Shown: positions 8,740-15,015, counted from the stretch's first letter. The stretch: 18,575 bases of DNA from Comamonadaceae bacterium (GCA_947377705.1 CANCGU010000028.1:1-18575); one strand, 5' to 3'. Notes: generated by a model from the letters alone, not told the origin. Numbers and translations: made by a program.

Positions 8740-9095
8740 CAATAGCGCCCCAGCACCGTGGTGATGTTCAACACAGGCGTGGCGGCGTCAAACACTTGGG
8801 CGTCTACGCGGCGAAACGCGGGGTTGGGCGTGGTGCGCACGGTCAGCGCCACTTCAAAGTTGCGTTCGACTTGCGGGCAGGGCACGCGTGAGTTGCCCAC
8901 GCCAGGCAGTTGTTGCGATAGGCGAAGTTGGTTCAAGGCGTTGTCTGCGCAAATTTGCGCAAGCAGCACATCGGCTTGGCGTTGCGCGTTGCGCGTGAGC
9001 GCGCCGCTGACTTTGAGCCCGCTCATCAAGGCGATGGACACGATGGCCAACGCCACCAACACCTCGATCAACGTGAAACCGCGCTGCGTCTTCAT
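8739..9095 (-). CDS. gspI: GspI, minor pseudopilin
   Basis: GspI initiates the pseudopilus tip with GspJ and GspK. The start is the ATG at 9095, which overlaps the gspH TGA (ATGA). The reading frame is open for 70 more codons upstream, but that extension lies inside gspH in another frame and has no pseudopilin character. The 118-aa protein has leader MKTQRG, then FTLIEVLVALAIVSIALMSG (Phe +1, Glu +5). The mature part contains the GspI-typical CADNALNQLRLSQQLPGVG and a later cysteine (RVPCPQVER). The size is normal for the family. Confidence 0.95.
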   Translation of the reverse strand: MKTQRGFTLIEVLVALAIVSIALMSGLKVSGALTRNAQRQADVLLAQICADNALNQLRLSQQLPGVGNSRVPCPQVERNFEVALTVRTTPNPAFRRVDAQVFDAATPVLNITTVLGRY

Positions 9096-9556
9096 GGCAC
9101 CACTTTGAAAGGCTGCAAGCCATCTGTGCCAATACGCAAGGTGGGCGTTGATGGGGTGTTGTTGGCCGAAATTACATTCAGCGTGATGCGGGTAGGCGCA
9201 AGGATGGGTTCTGGTCCGAGGACCACCAAGTTGGCGGTGGCGGTGTTGGTGTTGGGTGATGGCACTGCCGTGCTGACCACGGCTTGTGTGCCAGCGGTTA
9301 ACCAAACTTCGGTGCGGGTGGTCAGCGGGCTTCGAATGGCAAACCCCTCAGGGGTGGGTTGCCAAACGACCGCCACACCACTGGTGCGTGATTGGGCTCG
9401 GGCCGCTTCGAGCAGGGCGATGAGGCGTTGGGCTTCGCGCTCTAGCTGGGTTTGGCTGCTGTCACGCAGCGAGAGGCTGACACCGGCCATGGCAAAGCCG
9501 ATGATGGCCAGCACCACCAACAGCTCCAACAGGGTGAGGCCGTGTTGGCGCTGCAT
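9092..9556 (-). CDS. gspH: GspH, minor pseudopilin
   Basis: GspH is a minor pseudopilin thought to link the tip complex to the GspG shaft. The 154-aa protein has leader MQRQHG, then LTLLELLVVLAIIGFAMAG. Mature position 1 is Leu rather than the usual Phe, while Glu +5 is kept. The globular part has the family features QLEREAQRLIALLEAARAQSRTSG, VVWQPTPEGFAIRSP, and a C-terminal beta-rich domain. The ATG at 9556 lies 20 nt after the gspG stop, and its TGA is shared with the start of gspI. The family call is strong from leader, size and order. Confidence 0.94.
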   Translation of the reverse strand: MQRQHGLTLLELLVVLAIIGFAMAGVSLSLRDSSQTQLEREAQRLIALLEAARAQSRTSGVAVVWQPTPEGFAIRSPLTTRTEVWLTAGTQAVVSTAVPSPNTNTATANLVVLGPEPILAPTRITLNVISANNTPSTPTLRIGTDGLQPFKVVP

Positions 9557-9576
9557 GGCTGGTTGGCGTGCGGGTT

Positions 9577-10047
9577 TTACTGCCAGCTGCCAACGTCGGC
9601 GTTTTTACCTTCTCCGCCTGGCTGGCCATCAGCCCCCAGAGACAACACGTCGACCTCGCCCTTCACGCCAGGGTTCATGTATTGGTAAGGGCGGCCCCAT
9701 GGGTCGTTGGGCAGCTTGTCGATGTAGGTTTTCCAGTTTGGCGGTGTGGGACCGGCGGTGGGCTTGATTACCAAAGCGTTCAGGCCTTGCTCGGCCGTGG
9801 GGTAGTTTTGGTTGTCCAAGCGGTAGAGCTTGAGCGCTTGCATGAGGTTGCCCACATCGGTTTTTGCGGCCGTTACACGCGCATCATCGGCGCGGTTGAG
9901 GACGTTGGGCACCACCAGAGCGGCGAGTACACCAATGATGGCCAGCACCACCATCAATTCAATGAGTGTGAAGCCGCGTTGACGTTTGGTTTTGAGGATT
10001 GTTTGAGACGTATGCATGGCATGAATCATAATCCGCTGATGTTTCAT
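9577..10047 (-). CDS. gspG: GspG, major pseudopilin
   Basis: GspG is the subunit that builds the pseudopilus shaft. The mature protein starts FTLIELMVVLAIIGVLAALV after KRQRG and carries the full GspG core: NVLNRADDARVTAAKTDVGNLMQALKLYRLDN, YPTAEQGLNALV, LPNDPWGRPYQY and the calcium-site tail GEVDVLSLGADGQPGGEG. Three in-frame ATGs are candidates (10047, 10029, 10017), giving leaders of 25, 19 and 15 residues. I chose 10047 because GGGAG at 10063-10059 lies 11 nt upstream, while the others have no convincing ribosome binding site. The longest form overlaps the start of gspC on the other strand. It is the first gene of the minus-strand operon. The product is certain; the exact start is not. 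Confidence 0.95.
   Translation of the reverse strand: MKHQRIMIHAMHTSQTILKTKRQRGFTLIELMVVLAIIGVLAALVVPNVLNRADDARVTAAKTDVGNLMQALKLYRLDNQNYPTAEQGLNALVIKPTAGPTPPNWKTYIDKLPNDPWGRPYQYMNPGVKGEVDVLSLGADGQPGGEGKNADVGSWQ
9979..10007 (+). promoter_or_regulatory. Candidate sigma70-type promoter for gspC inside gspG
   Basis: A -35-like TTGACG (9979-9984) is followed after 17 nt by TTTGAG (10002-10007), matching five and three of six consensus bases. A start near 10014 would fall just before the possible gspC starts. It lies within the gspG coding sequence. No comparable promoter was found for the minus-strand operon. This is a by-eye match only. Confidence 0.3.
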
Positions 10048-10482
10048 TTGAGTGTCTTCTCCCGCATGGTTTTGCCCGCCGCCTCGCTGCTGGTGTGGGG
10101 GGGCGTCATGTTCAGTGCTGTGACCTGGGGTTTGCGTTGGTCCGCCACTGGCGTAGCGCCGACTGATGCCACCTTCGCGGCGCAAGGTTTGCCCGAGATG
10201 GACCTTGCCGCTGCTGCCCGTAGCTTGGGCGCTGTGCCTGTGCAAACGGCAGCCAGCCCCGATTTGGCCAACCGCTTTCAGCTGCAAGGTGTGATGACGG
10301 GAGGCCCAAATGCCGGGGCTGCACTGATTTCCGTGGATGGGCAAGCGGCCAAGCCCTACCGTGTGGGCGCAAATGTGGCCGAAGGGTGGGTGCTGCAATC
10401 GGTGCAAGGTCGACGCATCAGCCTAGGTACGTCGAGGGACGGGCCGCCAATGTTGGCGCTAGAGCTGCCAGCCAAAAAATAA
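10021..10482 (+). CDS. gspC: GspC, T2SS inner-membrane protein C (short form without PDZ domain)
   Basis: GspC links the inner-membrane platform to the GspD secretin. From the ATG at 10021 it is 153 aa: a short cytoplasmic N-terminus, one membrane helix (VLPAASLLVWGGVMFSAVTW, about residues 17-36), and a periplasmic homology region (FQLQGVMTGGPNAGAALISV, AKPYRVGANVAEGWVLQSV, ISLGTSRDGPPMLALELP). The protein stops right after this region, with no PDZ or coiled-coil extension; short forms of this kind occur in Burkholderiales. Other in-frame ATGs at 10039 and 10066 could be the true start, and none has a clear ribosome binding site. It is transcribed away from the other gsp genes and ends in a terminator that overlaps its stop codon. 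Confidence 0.9.
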   Translation: MNHNPLMFHLSVFSRMVLPAASLLVWGGVMFSAVTWGLRWSATGVAPTDATFAAQGLPEMDLAAAARSLGAVPVQTAASPDLANRFQLQGVMTGGPNAGAALISVDGQAAKPYRVGANVAEGWVLQSVQGRRISLGTSRDGPPMLALELPAKK

Positions 10483-10509
10483 AAAGGGTAGCGTTGCTAC
10501 CCTTTTTTA
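10481..10509. terminator. Bidirectional rho-independent terminator between gspC and ilvA
   Basis: Arms GGGTAGC (10486-10492) and GCTACCC (10496-10502) enclose a GTT loop. Five As precede and six Ts follow, so a U-tract exists in both orientations. It starts inside the gspC TAA and serves gspC (plus) and the convergent ilvA (minus). Confidence 0.92.
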
Positions 10510-10536
10510 TTCGTTGTTCATGGGTGCGCCATCAGT

Positions 10537-12114
10537 TCAGCGTTGCAAAAACAAGCGATACGCGGGGTTTTTGGTTTCTTCCACGTAGGGATAGCCCAAG
10601 CCCTCCAAGAAAGCGGTGAAAGCTTTGTTGTCGGTTTTGGGGACTTGCAAGCCCATCAAGATGCGGCCATAGTCCGCGCCCTGGTTGCGGTAGTGGAACA
10701 GGCTGATGTTCCAGCCGGGACGCATGGCCAGCAAGAACCGCATCAACGCACCAGGCCGCTCGGGGAATTCAAAACGCAAGATGCGTTCTTCGTGGGCCAA
10801 TGACGAATGGCCGCCCACCATGTGGCGGATGTGTTCTTTGGCCAGTTCGTCATGCGTGAGGTCAATCGCTTCAAAGCCACTCTTGCTGAAGTGCGCTGCA
10901 ATTTTGTTGCTTTCGCCTTTGACACCCGTGGTCAAGCCCACAAAGACGTGTGCCTTGGCTTGGTCGCTCATGCGATAGTTGAACTCGGTCACGTTGCGGG
11001 GCGATTTGCTGCCGCCAAAACTGGGCAGCTTGCCAATCAGTTCGCAAAAGCGGCGTAGGCTGCCGGGCTGCTCAGGGATGGTCACGGCAAACAAGGCTTC
11101 GCGTTCTTCGCCCACTTCGGCACGCTCGGCTACAAAGCGCAAACGGTCGAAATTCATGTTCGCGCCACACAGAATGGCGGCGTAGGTTTCACCCTTGGTT
11201 TTGTGCTGGGCCACGTATTGTTTGATGGCGGCTACGGCCAAGGCGCCCGCGGGCTCGACGATGCTGCGGGTGTCCACAAACACGTCTTTGATGGCGGCGC
11301 ACACGGCGTCGGTGTCTACCGTGATGAAGCTGTCGACCAAGTTTTTCGAGACACGAAAGGTTTCTTCGCCCACCAGCTTCACCGCCGTGCCGTCAGAGAA
11401 CAAACCCACGTCATGGAGCGTGACGCGTTTGCCTTTGGCCACCGACTGCATCATGGCTGACGAGTCGTCCATTTGCACACCAATCACTTTGATGTCGGGG
11501 CGCACGGCCTTGATGTAGTTGGCGACACCGCTGATCAAGCCGCCGCCGCCGATGGCGACAAACACCGCATCGAGTGGACCTTGGTGTTGGCGCAACATTT
11601 CCATGGCAATCGTGCCTTGGCCCGCGATGACATCGGGGTCGTCAAATGGGTGGACAAACGTCATGCCGTTCTTCTTTTCCAGTGTGAGGGCGTGTGTGTA
11701 TGCGTCAGAGTAGCTGTCGCCCGCCAACACCACCTCGCCACCGAGGGCTTTCACCGCTTCAATTTTCACGCTGGGCGTGGTGGTGGGCATGACGATGATG
11801 GCCTTGGCGCCTAGGCGCTTGGCGCCTAGCGCCACGCCTTGCGCGTGGTTGCCGGCAGAGGCGCAAATCACCCCTTTTTTGAGCTGCTCGGGCGTGAGGT
11901 GCGCCATCTTGTTGTACGCGCCGCGCAGCTTGAAGCTGTGCACGGGTTGTTGGTCCTCGCGCTTTAAGAGCACGGTGTTGTGAATGCGGCGGCTTAGGTT
12001 TTTAGCCACCTCCAGCGCAGATTCGGTCGCCACGTCATACACACGGGCGGTCAAGATTTTTTTCAGGTAGTCGGCGGGCTGCAGGGCGCGCGCTTTAGGG
12101 GTGCGGGTAGACAT
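10537..12114 (-). CDS. ilvA: Threonine ammonia-lyase (threonine deaminase), biosynthetic type
   Basis: This cytoplasmic PLP enzyme converts L-threonine to 2-oxobutanoate and ammonia, the first committed step to isoleucine. The 525-aa length fits the long, allosteric type. The PLP lysine is K62 in SFKLRGAYNK. SAGNHAQGVA lies at about 86-95, and the phosphate-binding glycine loop GGGGLISG at about 189-196. The C-terminal third holds two ACT-like regulatory segments, beginning near EALFAVTIPEQPGSLRRFCEL and EERILRFEFPERPGALMRFLL, which in the family bind isoleucine and valine. The ATG at 12114 is preferred over an in-frame TTG at 12147 that adds a Ser/Arg-rich tail. It is a single-gene unit that ends at the shared terminator. 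Confidence 0.95.
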   Translation of the reverse strand: MSTRTPKARALQPADYLKKILTARVYDVATESALEVAKNLSRRIHNTVLLKREDQQPVHSFKLRGAYNKMAHLTPEQLKKGVICASAGNHAQGVALGAKRLGAKAIIVMPTTTPSVKIEAVKALGGEVVLAGDSYSDAYTHALTLEKKNGMTFVHPFDDPDVIAGQGTIAMEMLRQHQGPLDAVFVAIGGGGLISGVANYIKAVRPDIKVIGVQMDDSSAMMQSVAKGKRVTLHDVGLFSDGTAVKLVGEETFRVSKNLVDSFITVDTDAVCAAIKDVFVDTRSIVEPAGALAVAAIKQYVAQHKTKGETYAAILCGANMNFDRLRFVAERAEVGEEREALFAVTIPEQPGSLRRFCELIGKLPSFGGSKSPRNVTEFNYRMSDQAKAHVFVGLTTGVKGESNKIAAHFSKSGFEAIDLTHDELAKEHIRHMVGGHSSLAHEERILRFEFPERPGALMRFLLAMRPGWNISLFHYRNQGADYGRILMGLQVPKTDNKAFTAFLEGLGYPYVEETKNPAYRLFLQR

Positions 12115-12223
12115 AGAGCGATTGTCTCTTAAGCCGTGGGTACGCAATCTCTGAGTTCAGTAAGCGGTGCTTGCATTAACTTGGGGCCAAAGTTGGGTGC
12201 TCAAAGTCTGACTCTGAAATATT

Positions 12224-12239
12224 GCATACATGCTATAAA
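12224..12239 (+). promoter_or_regulatory. Candidate operator/extended -10 of the HigBA-like operon
   Basis: The hyphenated palindrome GCAT-AC-ATGC (12224-12233) directly abuts TATAAA (12234-12239), which reads as an extended -10 (TGC before the hexamer). This -10 lies only 2 nt before the toxin ATG, so either transcription starts within the gene or a promoter further upstream (weak TTGGGT at 12193) is used. Palindromes overlapping the promoter are the usual target of the XRE antitoxin. Inference only. Confidence 0.4.
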
Positions 12240-12241
12240 AT

Positions 12242-12568
12242 ATGAATTACCAAATCCAGTTCTTTGCTGCTCCAGTGCAAGCCTTGATTGAGAAATGGCC
12301 CGTTGGCATTTATGCCAGCTTTGTGCGGATTTCCGAACAAATGGTGATGAGTGGTCCGAATCTAGGGATGCCCTACACAAAAGCCATGGGTGATGGTTTG
12401 TTCGAGATTCGAGCGCGTGGCTCTGAGGGAATCGGGCGTGCGTTCTTTTGCTGCATGAAAGGTCGGCGTGTGGTCATCTTGCATGGTTTTGTGAAAAAGA
12501 CCCAAACCACCCCCATCCAAGAACTTCGACTGGCGAGACAACGAATGAAAGAGGTGTTGAATGATTGA
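12242..12568 (+). CDS. higB: RelE/HigB-like toxin (phage Gp49-like family)
   Basis: The 108-aa protein matches the HigB-like, Gp49-like branch of the RelE superfamily, small ribonucleases that cleave mRNA at the ribosome. Visible hallmarks are the Trp-Pro stretch EKWPVGIYASFVRISEQM, GPNLGMPYTKAMGDGLFEIRARG, the central FFCCMKGRRVVILHGFVKKTQTTP, and the basic C-terminal helix IQELRLARQRMKEVL. Full length and all core strands are present, so it appears intact. The stop overlaps the antitoxin start by 8 nt, and the toxin comes first, as in HigBA modules. No ribosome binding site is visible before the ATG at 12242. The symbol reflects family and gene order; activity is untested. Confidence 0.87.
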   Translation: MNYQIQFFAAPVQALIEKWPVGIYASFVRISEQMVMSGPNLGMPYTKAMGDGLFEIRARGSEGIGRAFFCCMKGRRVVILHGFVKKTQTTPIQELRLARQRMKEVLND

Positions 12569-12884
12569 TGCGACCCAGGAGAAATTTAAGCCTGTAGCTT
12601 TTAATCCCAAGCAAACGGCTGCACAAAAGCGCGCGACTGACCCCACCTTTCAAAAGGCCTATGACGCGCTTGAGGACGAATTCGCAGCGTTGGCGGAGCT
12701 GCTAAAGGCGCGCAAAGAGGCTGGATTAACGCAGGCTGACGTTGCGCGGCGTATGGGCGTTAGTCAGCCTGTGCTGGCGCGTATTGAATCCAGTTTGGGG
12801 AGTCGCAATCACGCCCCTTCGCTGAGCACCTTGCGCCGCTACGCACAGGCTTGCGGCAAACGCTTGGTTATCAGCATGGTTTGA
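12561..12884 (+). CDS. higA: XRE-family antitoxin (HigA-like)
   Basis: This 107-aa protein has a flexible N-terminus (about residues 1-45, FNPKQTAAQKRATDP) and a helix-turn-helix of the Cro/C1 type: ALAELLKARKEAGLTQADVARRMGVSQPVLARIESS at about 43-78, then STLRRYAQACGKRLVISM. The C-terminal RLVISM strand ending resembles that of other HigA-like antitoxins. It should neutralise the preceding toxin and repress the operon. The ATG at 12561 lies within the toxin's last codons, so translation is coupled. The GSRNHAPSL insertion between helices 4 and 5 is common in this subfamily. Confidence 0.87.
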   Translation: MIDATQEKFKPVAFNPKQTAAQKRATDPTFQKAYDALEDEFAALAELLKARKEAGLTQADVARRMGVSQPVLARIESSLGSRNHAPSLSTLRRYAQACGKRLVISMV

Positions 12885-12894
12885 GGCATAGACG

Positions 12895-12924
12895 AAAAAA
12901 AACCCCGAGTTTTGCAACTCGGGG
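12895..12924 (-). terminator. Rho-independent terminator, U-tract only on the minus strand
   Basis: Nine-base arms CCCCGAGTT (12903-12911) and AACTCGGGG (12916-12924) surround the loop TTGC. Eight As precede it on the plus strand, so only minus-strand transcripts get a U-tract. On the plus strand the hairpin follows higA without one and could still shape the 3' end of that mRNA. No minus-strand gene ends directly here; the nearest is hepT, whose stop is at 13477. Confidence 0.7.
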
Positions 12925-12973
12925 CTGAATCCACTTTTGAGGGTGGAGGAGACAAGCCTCTAGTGTATGCAAA

Positions 12974-12994
12974 AAATGTTGCGATGCAACATTT
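12974..12994. promoter_or_regulatory. Perfect 9-bp inverted repeat upstream of osmC
   Basis: Arms AAATGTTGC (12974-12982) and GCAACATTT (12986-12994) flank a GAT spacer, 36 nt before the osmC ATG. There is no T-run, so it is not a terminator. It may be an operator or a 5'-UTR hairpin. No known regulator consensus was recognised. Confidence 0.55.
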
Positions 12995-13030
12995 AGAAGA
13001 CAATCAAAGCCTAATTTTTTGGAGAACAAC

Positions 13031-13480
13031 ATGGAATGCACCGTTAGCTGGACCGGCAACTCTGGCACCCGTTCGGGCATGGGCTTTATTGCAGAAACTG
13101 GCAGCGGCCATGTGGTGGCCATGGACGGCGCGCCTGATGTAACCAAGCCAGAGAACGGTGGCCAAAACTTGGCGCCTCGGCCCATGGAGCTGCTGCTCGC
13201 TGGCACAGGTGGTTGCTCAGCGTATGACGTGGTGCTGATTTTGAAGCGTGGCCGTCACAACGTGCAGGGCTGCAGCGTGAAGATTGTGAGCGAGCGCGCC
13301 ACCGAAGACCCCAAAGTGTTCACTCAAATCAACATGCATTTCACAGTTACTGGCAAGGGCGTTCCCGCCTCCGCCGTGGAACGGGCCATCGCGATGAGCC
13401 ATGACAAATACTGCTCGGCCAGCATCATGTTGGGTAAAACAGCGGAAATCACTACCAGTTTTGAGCTGGTGGAAGCTTAA
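13031..13480 (+). CDS. OsmC/Ohr-family peroxiredoxin-like protein (YhfA-like)
   Basis: The 149-aa protein belongs to the OsmC superfamily, cytoplasmic thiol proteins of which several reduce organic hydroperoxides. The two conserved cysteines are visible: one in AGTGGCSAYDVVLILKRGR (about residue 62) and one in SHDKYCSASIMLGKTAEI (near residue 129). The N-terminal strands CTVSWTGNSGTRSGMGFIAETGSGHVVAMDG and the NGGQNLAPRPMELLLAG lead-in fit the YhfA-like branch, whose function is less defined than Ohr. The ATG at 13031 is supported by GGAGAA at 13021-13026; a TTG at 13019 would place that site inside the gene. Its TAA overlaps the hepT TAA on the other strand. Confidence 0.9.
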   Translation: MECTVSWTGNSGTRSGMGFIAETGSGHVVAMDGAPDVTKPENGGQNLAPRPMELLLAGTGGCSAYDVVLILKRGRHNVQGCSVKIVSERATEDPKVFTQINMHFTVTGKGVPASAVERAIAMSHDKYCSASIMLGKTAEITTSFELVEA

Positions 13481-13965
13481 GCCTCTAATCCCAAGCGCCG
13501 CAGGTCTTGGGCGACTAGCTCGAGGGTGTCAAAAAATATCTCGCAAGCAGGCTTGGCGGCTAGCAGGTTCTCTAAAAAAATCTGCGCATCGTGCATGTAT
13601 TCATGAACCAAAGCGTTGCGAAGCCCTCTGGCTGCAACGAATGCATCTGCGTTGTTTAACAAGCCCAATCGTTCTGCAAGTGCCAAGGTGTCTAGCTGCG
13701 TTTTGGCAGGCTCGCCCACGAGGGCAGCATGACGAGGCAGTAGCTTGCCGCCTATGTGGTCTTGCAGGCGTCCAAAACGGCTGACAAAAGCCTCTACCTT
13801 TTCCGCTAATTCGGGGTGGCTTGCGAGGCTTTGTACCCAAGCCAAGTCGATTGGTAAAGCAAACAAAGTAGACTGGCTGTATCGTAAATGCTCGGCTTCT
13901 TTGCGGGCAAGGGCCAAGCTTTGCAGCATGGCTGGCGCGTGTTCTTGTAAGTACAACAAGGTCAT
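13477..13965 (-). CDS. hepT: HepT-like HEPN ribonuclease toxin
   Basis: This 162-aa, largely helical protein carries the HEPN catalytic motif near residues 116-123 (RNALVHEY), which is RX4HXY. In the HepT/MntA system the Arg and His make up the RNase site, and the Tyr is the residue modified by the nucleotidyltransferase partner. The preceding helices (LPIDLAWVQSLASHPELAEKVEAFVSRFGRLQDHIGGKLLP) and the trailing AQIFLENLLAAKPACEIFFDTLELV match HEPN proteins paired with MNT domains. The start ATG overlaps the mntA stop as ATGA. The gene ends against osmC. The protein looks intact; whether it is an active toxin is inference. Confidence 0.87.
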   Translation of the reverse strand: MTLLYLQEHAPAMLQSLALARKEAEHLRYSQSTLFALPIDLAWVQSLASHPELAEKVEAFVSRFGRLQDHIGGKLLPRHAALVGEPAKTQLDTLALAERLGLLNNADAFVAARGLRNALVHEYMHDAQIFLENLLAAKPACEIFFDTLELVAQDLRRLGLEA

Positions 13966-14261
13966 AACTGCACCCCCGTTTCGCGTGCGATTCGCATCAC
14001 AGGTGCTTCGGGTGTTGCCGCATCTTTAAGCAGGACATCTATTTTTCGATCACCCAAGTGGCGAATCAGCGCCGCATACAGCTGTCCCGTGGTGGCTACA
14101 CGGTTATCAAGCTGAAGGGGGGTTTCAAACAGTAAATCAATGTCACCACCACGCAGTGCATCGTTAGCGCGTGAGCCAAACAGCGTCACCCGCGCACCTT
14201 CGCCCAGTACCTGCTGGGCAGTTTGTTTGATGGTCTGCACCTGATCGTTTGTGAGTCGCAT
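13962..14261 (-). CDS. mntA: MntA-like minimal nucleotidyltransferase antitoxin
   Basis: The 99-aa minimal nucleotidyltransferase has the Pol-beta-type motif GSRANDALRGGDIDLL: G29-S30, D40 and D42, plus a third acidic residue D75 in DRKIDVLL. In characterised pairs MntA neutralises HepT by adding AMP to the HEPN tyrosine. The gap between GS and DXD here is nine residues. The gene lies 9 nt past the coq7 stop and couples to hepT by a 4-nt overlap, so it may be transcribed from the coq7 promoter. Antitoxin-first order fits this type of module. Confidence 0.87.
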   Translation of the reverse strand: MRLTNDQVQTIKQTAQQVLGEGARVTLFGSRANDALRGGDIDLLFETPLQLDNRVATTGQLYAALIRHLGDRKIDVLLKDAATPEAPVMRIARETGVQL

Positions 14262-14270
14262 GCTCTTACT

Positions 14271-14900
14271 TTAAACCCGATGCGCCACGGTGGTCATCAC
14301 CTTGGCCGCCAGTTGCATCATGATTTTGAAAGGTGCGGGCAGCTCGGCAGCCCCCGCCAGTTGCGCTTCTTTGGCGTGTTGCGCTTCATCCACCTTCATT
14401 TGGGCCACGATGGCGCGGCTGGGCCCGTCATTGGTGGGTAGCAAACCCAAGTGGCTGTCTAAATGCGCCTCGACTTGACGCTCGGTCTCCACCACAAAGC
14501 CCAGGCTCATGCGGTCTCCGCCTAGTTTGGCTGCGGCATAGCCAATGCTGAAAGCGCCTGCATACCAAAGTGGGTTGAGTAGGCTGGGGCGTCCCCCCAA
14601 GGCTTGTAGGCGCTCCTCGACCCATGCCAAATGGTCTGTTTCTTCGTTGCATGCCGCAGTCAGGTGCTGGCGCAGCGCATTGTCTTGGGTCGCCAAAGCT
14701 TGTGCGGTGTACAGCGCTTGGGCGCAGACTTCGCCAACATGGTTCACGCGCATCAGCGCAGAGGCTTCGCGCTTTTCAGCGTCGGTCAGTGGGGCTGGCG
14801 CGGGCACCTCGGCCGCCCACATGGGCGTGGGACGGTTGGCGTGGTGGCGGGCAAAGACAGTGCGCAAGGCACTGTCGGCGGCGGTGAGAAGAGCATCCAT
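14271..14900 (-). CDS. coq7: Coq7-type 5-demethoxyubiquinol hydroxylase
   Basis: This 209-aa membrane-associated di-iron monooxygenase carries out the C6 hydroxylation near the end of ubiquinone synthesis. The carboxylate-bridged iron ligands are visible: E57 in [13 protein letters not shown]87 and H90 in NEETDHLAW, a Glu in the [18 protein letters not shown] region, and E172 and H175 in [11 protein letters not shown]. The hydrophobic segment [17 protein letters not shown] (about 111-127) fits the membrane-dipping helices. Coq7 replaces UbiF in many beta- and alphaproteobacteria. The ATG at 14900 begins the frame, and the gene is followed closely by the HepT/MntA pair. Confidence 0.95.
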   Translation of the reverse strand: MDALLTAADSALRTVFARHHANRPTPMWAAEVPAPAPLTDAEKREASALMRVNHVGEVCAQALYTAQALATQDNALRQHLTAACNEETDHLAWVEERLQALGGRPSLLNPLWYAGAFSIGYAAAKLGGDRMSLGFVVETERQVEAHLDSHLGLLPTNDGPSRAIVAQMKVDEAQHAKEAQLAGAAELPAPFKIMMQLAAKVMTTVAHRV

Positions 14901-14999
14901 GGTTCGAGTTTAAGGCGGAAGACAAAAAAGCGATGGCATGCCGCGATGGGTTGACCGCACGCCAGCCCCAAGGGTTTGCGAGTGGTTTGGCGTTTGTTT

Positions 15000-15015
15000 G
15001 TTGCACGAATGCAAC
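15000..15015. repeat. Small inverted repeat upstream of the porin
   Basis: Six-base arms GTTGCA (15000-15005) and TGCAAC (15010-15015) enclose CGAA, about 130 nt before the porin ATG. It may be an operator or a transcript hairpin, depending on where transcription starts. The rest of 14901-15147 shows no gene; no confident promoter was found. Confidence 0.4.

Noticed and set aside
8928..9767. Long plus-strand open frame (279 codons) opposite gspG, gspH and gspI
   Set aside because: It lies antisense to three clear pseudopilin genes, has no ribosome binding site, and shows low-complexity, Arg-rich composition typical of shadow frames in GC-rich DNA.
11804..11834. Near-direct repeat TTGGCGCCTAG with a 12-bp palindrome GCGCCTAGGCGC
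   Set aside because: It lies inside ilvA and encodes the GAKRLGAKA stretch of the protein; the repeat follows from repeated Gly-Ala-Lys codons rather than a regulatory or mobile element.
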